Below are positions 15,776 through 22,299 of a DNA stretch of 22,299 nt, piece after piece. The translations under genes and the position numbers were made by a program. How positions within the stretch are numbered: the stretch's first letter is position 1; each line of letters starts with the position of its first letter. Below the pieces are notes generated by a model. It had not been told where the DNA came from. It was given only the letters and a program-made list of their open reading frames with translations, and did no database searches. The DNA is from Chrysochromulina tobinii (Eukaryota; Haptophyta; Prymnesiales; Chrysochromulinaceae): assembly GCA_001275005.1 (NCBI GenBank), contig JWZX01002671.1, positions 1 through 22,299 on the forward strand, written 5' to 3'.

Positions 15776-18062
15776 ATGGTCAACGTGTTCCGCGGGACGC
15801 CCGCCGTCCTGCTCTGGGCGTCGGTGATGCCCGTGGGTGCGCTTCTACAGGCTGCGAGGCCATTCGCTGGCATCTCGACGGTGCGCCCTCGGCTGCGACA
15901 GCGAGCCTACTTCAATGCCGCCCGTATGGATGAGGAGGCACCGCGGACCGAGCCGCGGACTCGTGCAGAGGTGCAGCTGAGGTCGACGACAGCACGAGAA
16001 TGGGACACTTCATTTCGCCGCCGGCGCTTGATCGTGTTCATCTTCACCGTGCTCGGATACTCAGCATACTACCTGGTGCGCAACTCGATATACTACACTG
16101 CACCAGCCATGGTGGCCTCGCCTGCCCTTGGGCTCGACATCACGGCGATCGGCGTGATCACGAGCGTCTTCCCGCTCACGTATGGGTGCTCCAAGTTTGT
16201 TTCGGGCGTTGTAGGCGACGTGCTCTCGCCGAGCATCATGCTCTCGACCGGGCTTGCCCTCACCGCGTGTGTCAACGTACTGTTCGGGTGCGGCTCGACG
16301 CTGGGACAGCTGTGGGATTGCCCCTGAGTGCCCCTGAGAGTCTCTGATTGTACTCGTCATTAGGTGCGGCTCGGCGCTGGGACAGCTGTGGGATTGCCCC
16401 TGATAGAGTCTCTGATTGTACTCGTCATCAGGTGCGGCTCGGCGCTGGGACAGCTGTGGGATTGCCCCTGAGTGCCCCTGAGAGTCTCTGATTGTACTCG
16501 TCATTAGGTGCGGCTCGGCGCTGGGACAGCTGTGGGATTGCCCCTGAGTGCCCCTGAGAGTCTCTGATTATACTCGTCATTAGGTGCGGCTCGGCGCTGG
16601 GACAGCTGTGGGATTGCCCCTGAGAGAGTCTCTGATTGTACTCGTCATCAGGTGCGGCTCGACGCTGGGCTGGTTTGCGACGCTGTGGGCGCTCAACGGC
16701 ATCCTTCAGGGCTGGGGCGGCCCAGCGTGCGCGAAGCTCATCAGCGCCTGGTACGCGGGAGGTGAACGAGGCACATACTGGGGACTGTGGAACATCTCGC
16801 ACAACTTTGGGGCGTTTCTCGCGCCTCTGCTCGCGGGCACGGCCGCGGTGCGCCTGGGCTGGCGGGCGGGCGTGTGGGCTCCGGCGGCCGTGGCGCTCGT
16901 CATCTCGGCGCTCGTGGCGCTCGCTGTGCGAGACTCGCCAGAGAAAATGGGGCGCGTGTCGGCAGAGACGGCATGGGCGCATGCACGGGGAGAGCAGACC
17001 GAGATCGGCAGCGAGATCGCCGAGGTCCGCACCGAGATCGGCGAGGTCGCCGAGCTGGCCCCTGGCGCCGTTGTGGACGTGAGGGAGCCATCTACGGGCG
17101 CGCGCGCGCCCGACGCGACGCAAGCAGTCGCCGTCGTGAGCACTACTCCTGCCGCCACGACGACCCCTCGCGCCGAGATGGACGCCATGGTGGGCGCCAA
17201 CGTGCAGAGTGGCGATGGCGCCATGGTGGGCGCCAACGTGCAGAGTGGCGACGGCATGATTCAACGGCTCCTCACCAACGTGTTGAGCAGCGGACGCATC
17301 TGGGTGCTCGCGCTCGCGTTCCTGTGCGTCTACCTGCTTCGTCAGGGGCTCACCACGTGGCTTATCTTCTACCTGGTCGAGACCCAAGGGGTGGCCAACT
17401 TTTCACAAGCGGCGGCGCGCGTCTCCGGCCTCGAGCTCGGAGGTCTTGTGGGCTCCTTATACGCGGGCCGACTCTCCGATCACATGATCGCTCGGGCACG
17501 ACCTGGTCAGGGGTTCGTCGGCCGGCGCTTGCTCGTTGTACGCGGATACCTTATCGGATTGTTTGGAGCTCTCGCGAGCTTGAGGACGTTGCCGAACGTA
17601 TGGTGGTTGCAATGGCTGACTGTCTTTGGCGTCGGCTTCTTCCTCTACGGCCCGCAGGTGAGGATGAGCACGGAAAGCCCTCTCGGATGGCCTCTCTAAT
17701 GACCTCTCTGATGGCCTCACTGATGGCCTCTGATGGCCTGTGATGCTGGCCTCTGATCCCCCCTTCTGTTTGCGTTCCGCGATCGCTCCTCACAGATGCT
17801 CATCGGGCTGTGTGGCGCCGAGTTAGTTGGGCGCGAGTCGGTCGGAGCCTCTGAGGGATTCCTTGGCTGGGTCGCGTACCTCGGCGCTGCCTCGGCTGGC
17901 TACCCACTCTCACTGCTCGTGCGGCGCTTCGGCTGGCCTCTCTTCTTCCAGACGCTGCTCGCGACGGTGCTCCTCGCCTTTGGCCTCCTTGCCACCATCG
18001 GGAACGCACCATCGTTTACGCAGCGAGAGGGAGAGGCACAGAGGGCTGCTCAGCCTGCGTAG
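15776..18062 (+). CDS. MFS organophosphate:phosphate antiporter, GlpT/UhpT type (3 exons)
   Basis: Exons 15776-16287, 16652-17657 and 17796-18062 give 594 residues. After an N-terminal extension of about 80 residues, with a hydrophobic start and an Arg-rich stretch (RPRLRQRAYF) that could be an organelle presequence, comes a 12-helix transporter. TM1 has GYSAYYLVRNSIYY, TM2-3 TYGCSKFVSGVVGDVLSP, TM4-5 GWGGPACAKLISAWY and GTYWGLWNISHNFGAFLAP, all typical of glycerol-3-phosphate / hexose-phosphate antiporters. The central loop (about 268-380) is long and carries a tandem duplication (MVGANVQSGDGA twice). The C-half has FFLYGPQMLIGLCGAE and GWVAYLGAASAGYPL. It likely exchanges a sugar or glycerol phosphate for Pi; membrane and substrate are not determined. 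Intron 1 is extraordinary (see its entry). Confidence 0.92.
16288..16651 (+). other. Antiporter intron 1: five tandem GT...AG units
   Basis: The intron consists entirely of five head-to-tail units: 16288-16363, 16364-16431, 16432-16507, 16508-16583 and 16584-16651 (76, 68, 76, 76, 68 bases). Each begins GTGCGGCTCG(A/G)CGCTGGG and ends TCATTAG or TCATCAG. Exon 2 begins with the same 18 bases. Every unit boundary is therefore AG|GT, usable as acceptor and as regenerated donor. Full removal joins VNVLFG to CGSTLGWFATLWALNG in frame. The unit contains GGGATTGCCCCTGAG and TCTCTGATTGTACTC. Confidence 0.93.
17184..17255 (+). repeat. In-frame 36-bp tandem duplication in the antiporter loop
   Basis: A unit starting GCCATGGTGGGCGCCAACGT is present twice in direct succession with one substitution, encoding AMVGANVQSGDG twice. 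It lies in the cytosolic loop between the two six-helix halves, where length change is tolerated. Confidence 0.95.
17658..17795 (+). other. Antiporter intron 2, repeat-rich
   Basis: A 138-base GT-AG intron (donor GTGAGGATG after CCCGCAG; acceptor CTCCTCACAG before ATGCTCATC). Splicing gives YGPQMLIGLCGAE. The middle is a degenerate run of GATGGCCTCT units (about 17688-17755). No exon-derived repeat is seen at its ends. Confidence 0.88.
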
Positions 18063-18303
18063 GCCGCCGCGCGGCCATGAATGTGTGTGAACTGGCTGTG
18101 AAAAGGCTGAAAGCACCAACTCATCGTGCCTGGAGAGCCCCATTCACAATTAGATCAGGAGGGGCTGCGGAATTCGAGCCCGTCCACGCCGCACCGACCG
18201 CCATGCGCTCAGAGGGCAGGCGACGAGAAGGTCGTGGCGGAGAAGGCGGCGGCCGAGAGAGCCGCAGCTCAGAAGGCAGCCGCCGAGAAGGCCGGGATGG
18301 CCG
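18063..18303. other. Spacer between the antiporter and the glycosyltransferase-like gene
   Basis: It presumably carries the antiporter 3' UTR and the next promoter. 18230-18295 is a GAGAAGGC(G/C)GCGGCC-like purine-rich stretch that in one frame would read Ala/Lys/Glu-rich, but that frame has no ATG and is offset from the following gene. Confidence 0.4.
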
Positions 18304-19497
18304 ATGGCCGCGACCCCTTCCTCTGCCCTGGCCGCCGTGTTGCTCGTGGGGCAGCCGCGAGCTATAAGTATGTTTCCTCAACGACTGCGCTTCCATCGTA
18401 TGCTTGCCGATCTGGGCCGCACGGGTGGCCGATCTCGTGTGGATCTGTTTGCGGTTCTCGAGGCTCAGCCTGGCTGCGACGAGGCCCGTTCATGGCGTGA
18501 CTTGTCCAAGCTCTTGCGCGCGGCTGACACGTTAGAGGACCCCAAATGGCGTCCATTGCATGCGTCCATCGTAGGACGGCGATCACCGCACGTCAATGCC
18601 ACGATACACTACCTCACGGCGGCCGAAGTGGCGCAGGCACTTGCGGCCTCGCCGCATTCCTACTTCTTCCAGTTCTTCAAGGTCGCCCTGGCGTTCCGGC
18701 TCGTCGAGCGAGCGGAGCAGGCCAGAGGTGGCGAGCTTTACCGGCTACTATTCCGCACGCGCACTGACCTCATCTTCTCCTGGCCACTCCCCAGCCTCTT
18801 TGACGAATCTGCGGCTTCGTCCGCCCAGCTCTCCTCCCTAGAGCAGAGCGCCGTGCGCAACTGGACGATCCGGCCGACCTCGGCATGGCTCGTGCACGAC
18901 TGGGCTTGGCTGGCTGGGCGCGACGCCGCCGCGGTGCTCGCCAGCAGCTGGCAGCAGATGGATCGGATGGGCTTGCTGCGAGACGACGCGGGTGAGGCAC
19001 AGTGGCGAGCCCTCGCGGAGCTCAACTGGACACGTGTCCTCCGCTCGGCGTGGGCGACGCGAGCGTCCAACTTTCTGCTGTGTGCGCCGTACCCGACCGC
19101 GCACCTTCGGCAGCATCCAGCCGGCAAGGGTAAGGGTCTGCTCTCCCGATCCCTCCGCTCCACCTCCTCGAAGGTGCTCGAATTTTGGGCCGCGCTGCCC
19201 GCGGCGATCGCCGCAGCCAATGCCGCAGCCAATGCGCTCGCTTTGGGGCGTCGTGCTGGGCGACGAGAGGTAAGCTACTTGCGGGATTGCTGGTGGCACA
19301 CGCATCGTTCCGGGCGGTCCGACCCGACCATGCCGCTCTCGTCGGCTGGTGCGAACCCGTTACTTGGACCGTTACTTGAGCCCGAGGTTGCCTTAGGCCT
19401 CGCCCTGTTTCGTCAAGGTGCGCTCGATCTCGTCGAGCTCGACGAGCTGCCGAGGAGCGTCGTGGGAGTGCCCGCCATCTGCCCGCCAGGCTGCTAG
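18304..19497 (+). CDS. Probable glycosyltransferase-like protein (uncharacterised algal type)
   Basis: Single open frame of 397 residues. The start (AALAAVLLVGQPRAI after the ATG) looks like the first beta strand of a nucleotide-sugar-type Rossmann fold, as in algal proteins that begin with a 'GQPR' strand. RVDLFAVLEAQPGC is a second strand. SYFFQFFKVALAFRLVE and then LYRLLFRTRTDLIFSWPLP (about residues 145-160) resemble the 'R-x-R-x-D' segment of glycosyltransferase-like families. It also has VHDWAWLAGRDAA and a low-complexity AIAAANAAANAL stretch. No clear signal peptide or membrane anchor is seen, so the real N-terminus may lie in an upstream exon. I cannot name a donor, acceptor or pathway; the family call is from motif impression only. 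Confidence 0.55.
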   Translation: MAATPSSALAAVLLVGQPRAISMFPQRLRFHRMLADLGRTGGRSRVDLFAVLEAQPGCDEARSWRDLSKLLRAADTLEDPKWRPLHASIVGRRSPHVNATIHYLTAAEVAQALAASPHSYFFQFFKVALAFRLVERAEQARGGELYRLLFRTRTDLIFSWPLPSLFDESAASSAQLSSLEQSAVRNWTIRPTSAWLVHDWAWLAGRDAAAVLASSWQQMDRMGLLRDDAGEAQWRALAELNWTRVLRSAWATRASNFLLCAPYPTAHLRQHPAGKGKGLLSRSLRSTSSKVLEFWAALPAAIAAANAAANALALGRRAGRREVSYLRDCWWHTHRSGRSDPTMPLSSAGANPLLGPLLEPEVALGLALFRQGALDLVELDELPRSVVGVPAICPPGC

Positions 19498-20062
19498 CGC
19501 CTGGAGCATGCCGTGTGAGGTGCCCCATGATCGCCGCTACTTGTACGCTACTTGACACTTGAAACGACTCGTACGTGGAAGCCACGGACTAGCTCCTTGG
19601 ACCCCGAGTCTCAGTCCGCGGGGCGGGTCGGTCGCCTGCGAGGCGAGCGCGTCAGGCCCTACGTCAGGCCGCGGTCGTCGCTCGGTCCTCAGTGCTCAGA
19701 CGACGGTGGAGTTACTAGGTACGGGCGGGTCTGCGTCGCGCCGCAGTTTTTAAGTGTAAAAATAGTACGAGCGAAACTACCGCGAGTTCCGCTCTGTCCG
19801 GCTTCTCACCGCCCCCCCGGCTGGGACTGTACGGACCGGAAGTCGTAGACGGCTGCGGGTACGACCGAACAGAGCGGCGCAATAGCCAGCACCATGCTCT
19901 ATGGCGGAGACACGGTAAGACACGAGTCGCGAGGGAGACGGCGAGTCAGAGGAGCGGGGGCTCCGGCGGCCGTCCGCGATCACCAACTGATGACGAGGCG
20001 GGACGAGAACCCAGACCAGCATGCTCTGAACTTGTCTTCAAAAAGGCCTCGGCGGACGCTTG
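19498..20062. other. Gene-free interval between convergent genes
   Basis: It lies downstream of the glycosyltransferase-like gene (+) and of the hydroxylase (-). It is GC-rich with short, motif-free ORFs on both strands, and presumably holds two 3' UTRs. I see no repeat or RNA gene in it. Confidence 0.5.
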
Positions 20063-21657
20063 TCAGGAATGCCGGCGAGCGGCGGCGGCGCGGCGGCCTG
20101 TGCGTCTAATAATCTCGTTGAGTGGTAAGCTCCGTGGGCCCATCGCTGGCTCCGCGACCATGCTGCGTGCATGCTGCGTGCATGCTGATTGCGTATGATT
20201 GCCTCGCTCATCAGATACGCCCGCGGCCATGGGCTCTCGTCCCACCCTTTCCACCCCTCCCACCCCTACCGCCACGGCACTGGGTGAGGCGTAAGGCTCG
20301 ATCGCCTCGAGGGAAAGCGTTTGAGCTCGAGGCGGCGCGACGGCGCGCGGGCCTCTGCCTCGCAGGTCGTCGAGGTACATGAAGAACTGATGGAAACACA
20401 CGTCCCCCGACTGGTGGTGCTCCTCGTGGCGCGGGGATCCCCCAAAGACGCCCGGGAAGATGCGGTGGGATTGGAACGGTAAATCGTAACCACTATGGGC
20501 CTCGGTCAGCAGGTAGGTGACGAGGAGGTTGTGGAGGACGCGAGAGAGGGGGTGCTTGCATCCGAGTCCCCAAGGGGAGAGGTTCTGCACGAGGATATTG
20601 ATCGCCACCTGGATGCCTGCATCCACGTACGAGTTCTGCACTGTCTCCACCCCATTGTGGGCTCGAGCCTCAGTACGAGCCCACTCGTGATGGCGCCCAT
20701 GGAGCCTGCGCCACGACGGCGCGCGCGCCTGGTGGAAGGAGCTGTGGAACGGGTAGAAGAGCGCTGTGGTGAGCACTTGCATGCAAGGCAGGTCATCAGT
20801 GGCAATCAGCCTACCTGTGGAACGGGTAGAAGAGAAGGTCGTACAGGAAGATGCCGCTCGCCGTCTCCAGGGCTACGCGCGCAAACGTCGGCGTCTCGAA
20901 GACCGGCTTCGGCCCGAAAAGGTGATACCCGAGGCCAAACTGGGCGAAGAGGAGCCAAATGGAGCCTAGGTAGGCGATGGCGGGGACGACCGTCTTGTGC
21001 CAGTCGCGACCGAAGCCGCGCAGAGGGTGCAGCGGTGGCTGCCCATCGAGGCGGTGCTGCAACGCACGCAGGGTGCAACAAAGGGTGTCTGAGCGTGCGC
21101 GAAGTGCGTCCGTCTCGGCTGCACGGAGCTCGCGGATCGCATTCATGGCTGACGGCAAGGCAGGTGGTCGCACGCTGGGCAGGCGGGCAAGGCGGGCTCA
21201 CCTCGATCGCGTTGGGCCACCACATGTGAAGGCTCTCGAAGAAGGCGATCCACGCGACGAAGGCCAGTACGGCAACGTTGGCTTCGAACATCGGATCATG
21301 GGTGACGATAGCAGCACGCTCGAAGGCATCCCAGAGCGCGGCCACCGCCTTGTCCATTGGACCCTCACCGATGGGTGCTGTTAGGGCTGACGCAGCCGCC
21401 GTGATGTGCATGGCCTGCAAGGCGACGGTGAGCGGGGCTGGCGAACGACGGCTGACGCTGGTGTCGGCAGCAACTTCCTCTTCGAAGACGCTGTTGCCGT
21501 CGAGTTGGCTGTCGGCAGTGCAGTGCACTGCCATGCAGCGTCCAACCACGATGGACGGCTGGGTGCACGGCCGAGGCCTGAAACCGGGTGCGTAGGCCGC
21601 CGACGTAGTAGTGGCGAGCAGTAAGATTGCCGACAAATGCAATTGCCGACGACGCAT
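20063..21657 (-). CDS. Sterol desaturase / fatty-acid hydroxylase superfamily enzyme with plastid-type presequence (3 exons)
   Basis: Exons 21657-21202, 21056-20815 and 20741-20063 give about 458 residues. The di-iron histidine boxes are visible: HSSFH (formed across the exon 2/3 junction), HGRHH, and HEEHH at about residue 340; HNLLVTYLLTEAHSGYD adds further His. Membrane segments include VAVLAFVAWIAFFESLHMWW and VVPAIAYLGSIWLLFAQFG. The N-terminus MRRRQLHLSAILLLATTTSA followed by AYAPGFRPRP resembles the signal-plus-transit presequence of secondary-plastid algae. The family hydroxylates or desaturates sterols, fatty acids or carotenoids using O2; the substrate is unknown. Upstream in-frame ATGs (21732, 21717) exist; 21657 was chosen because the hydrophobic signal follows directly. 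After YLDDL the last ~100 residues are Arg/Ala-rich and unlike the family, so the true C-terminus may come earlier through an unseen splice. Confidence 0.82.
20742..20814 (-). other. Hydroxylase intron 2: exact 20-base exon copy at its 3' end
   Basis: A 73-base GT-AG intron. Exon 2 ends CTCTTCTACCCGTTCCACAG and the intron ends with exactly the same 20 bases. Splicing restores FYPFHSSFHQ, including a His box. The intron starts GTAGG and then carries CTGATTGCCACTGATGACC, the same repeat core as the TRPM-type gene introns. Confidence 0.93.
21057..21201 (-). other. Hydroxylase intron 1 (acceptor uncertain)
   Basis: The donor is GTGAGC after AACGCGATCGAG. The favoured acceptor is GCGTTGCAG before CACCGCCTC (145 bases), joining WWPNAIE to HRLDGQPP. 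An in-frame alternative ends at GCGATCCGCGAG (intron 21129-21201, 73 bases), which would add 24 residues (LRAAETDALRAR and on) and would again make the intron end resemble the upstream exon end. It shares ACCTGCCTTGC with intron 2. Confidence 0.65.
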
Positions 21658-21871
21658 TTGAGCCGAGGACGAACCGAGGGGAAGTGGAGATGTATTGTGT
21701 TTCGTCCGAGGAAGTTCCATGAAAAAAGTCATCACTCAAATGTACACTCATGCAAAAGGAGCTCCATCACCTCTGTCCAACGTTCACAACTGCATTCTCC
21801 TCGACTCCTCGAGCGTTTCGTGAAACTACAATCTATCGCGGTCTGCTGCAGTATAGGAAGGTACGTTGGCC
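21658..21871. promoter_or_regulatory. Divergent promoter region, hydroxylase / SPPPP protein
   Basis: The 214 bases between the two opposed start codons should contain both promoters. The stretch is less GC-rich than its surroundings. No specific element is recognised. Confidence 0.4.
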
Positions 21872-22299
21872 ATGCGGATCTCCGGCCGCTCCTCTTCTAG
21901 GAGCACAGCGATGCAACCGTCGACACCGAGCCCAATGGGAAGCCGTCTGAGGCACGCCCGACCGCGTGGGAGACTCCAATCGATTTCTCTGGTGCTATAC
22001 ATCTGTATCCAGCAGATTGGTAGCCAAGCGCCACCAACGCCTGCAACTCCGCCGCAGCCGTCGCCACCACCGCCAACGCCACCGCCGCCTCCGCCGCCTC
22101 CGCCAACGCCACCACCTCCGTCGCCGCCTCCGCCAATGCCACCGCCGCCATCACCACCGCCGCCGACGCCACCACCGCCGTCGCCGCCTCCGCCGGCGCC
22201 ACCACCACCGTCGCCTCCGCCGCCAAGGCCGCCTCCACCGACGCCACCACCACCGTCGCCTCCGCCGCCAAGGCCGCCACCGCCCTCGCCGCCACCGCC
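21872..22299 (+). CDS. Secreted SPPPP-repeat (HRGP/pherophorin-like) protein, 5' part
   Basis: Open from the ATG at 21872 (first after the in-frame TAG at 21854) to the window end, 142 codons, so the 3' part is missing. A basic N-terminus (MRISGRSSSRSTAMQPS) leads to a short hydrophobic stretch (ISLVLYICIQQIGSQA) that looks like a signal peptide or anchor. From about 22027 the rest is Pro-rich with a regular five-residue period: SPPPP, TPPPP, RPPPP, APPPP. Such repeats are hydroxylated and glycosylated in algal wall proteins such as pherophorins, where they form a rod between globular domains. An Ala/Val-rich frame on the other strand is the shadow of this repeat. Whether a globular domain follows cannot be seen. 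Confidence 0.7.
   Translation, partial: MRISGRSSSRSTAMQPSTPSPMGSRLRHARPRGRLQSISLVLYICIQQIGSQAPPTPATPPQPSPPPPTPPPPPPPPPTPPPPSPPPPMPPPPSPPPPTPPPPSPPPPAPPPPSPPPPRPPPPTPPPPSPPPPRPPPPSPPP
22027..22299 (+). repeat. CCG/CCA-rich Pro-repeat tract
   Basis: A tract of about 270 bases built of CCN codons with periodic TCG, ACG, AGG or GCG interruptions every fifth codon. At its right end two near-identical units occur (CCACCACCGTCGCCTCCGCC then GCCAAGGCCGCC). It is the DNA of the SPPPP rod and continues out of the window. Confidence 0.9.

Noticed and set aside
16288-16651. Regular direct repeats reminiscent of a CRISPR array
   Set aside because: The units are contiguous and near identical along their whole length, with no unique spacers. 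They lie between two halves of a transporter gene and have GT...AG ends, so they are intronic tandem repeats.
18126-18500. Ala/Lys/Glu-rich frame (EKAAAERAAAQKAAAEKAG)
   Set aside because: It has no ATG before the rich stretch, overlaps the glycosyltransferase-like gene in another frame, and turns into unstructured sequence. A purine-rich GCG repeat explains it.
21897-22295. Minus-strand Ala/Val-rich ORF
   Set aside because: It is the reverse-strand shadow of the CCG/CCA Pro-repeat; the plus-strand frame has a signal-like N-terminus and regular SPPPP periodicity.

Overview
The window looks like nuclear DNA of a GC-rich unicellular alga with a plastid and flagella. A haptophyte, or an alga of comparable complexity such as a pelagophyte, fits best; this is inferred from gene content and not proven. 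Genes are interrupted by short GT-AG introns, lie on both strands, and are eukaryotic in type: a TRPM-type channel, an Orai-like channel, a PA28 proteasome activator, a SAS-6-like centriolar/flagellar protein, a sterol-desaturase-family hydroxylase with a plastid-style presequence, and an SPPPP wall-type protein. No rRNA, tRNA, prokaryotic operon or CRISPR array was seen.

Layout. 1-739 is a complex repeat, present again at 3998-4728 as a near-identical direct copy. Between the copies lie a GTCGAG-rich stretch and a two-exon gene (1866-3710, +) for an Orai-like membrane protein fused to a PH domain. 4857-5882 (-) is a zinc-free MDR quinone oxidoreductase. It is head to head with a Pro/Gln-rich protein carrying a possible Ig/FN3-like domain (5945/6081-6926, +), whose 5' end seems frameshifted and which is followed at once by a 31-bp tandem repeat. 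7778-13070 (-) is a four-exon TRPM-type cation channel with C-terminal EF-hands. 13618-14461 (-, PA28) and 14566-15282 (+, SAS-6-like head domain) share a 104-bp divergent promoter. 15776-18062 (+) is a three-exon GlpT/UhpT-type organophosphate antiporter. 18304-19497 (+) is a probable glycosyltransferase-like protein. 20063-21657 (-) is the three-exon hydroxylase. 21872 to the window end (+) is the 5' part of a secreted SPPPP-repeat protein.

The most striking signal is in the introns. Several consist of short tandem repeats (core CTGATGACCA / CTGATTGCCA, shared between the TRPM and hydroxylase genes). In three of them the last 12-27 bases of the upstream exon, including its final AG, are repeated at the 3' end of the intron, so the acceptor site appears to be a copy of exon sequence. 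The first intron of the antiporter is a different case: it is five tandem 68/76-bp units, each starting with GT and ending with AG, and the next exon begins with the same 18 bases as each unit. Together these look like recent intron gain and expansion by introner-like insertion or tandem duplication. In-frame tandem duplications in the TRPM and antiporter exons suggest that the same duplication process is active in coding sequence.
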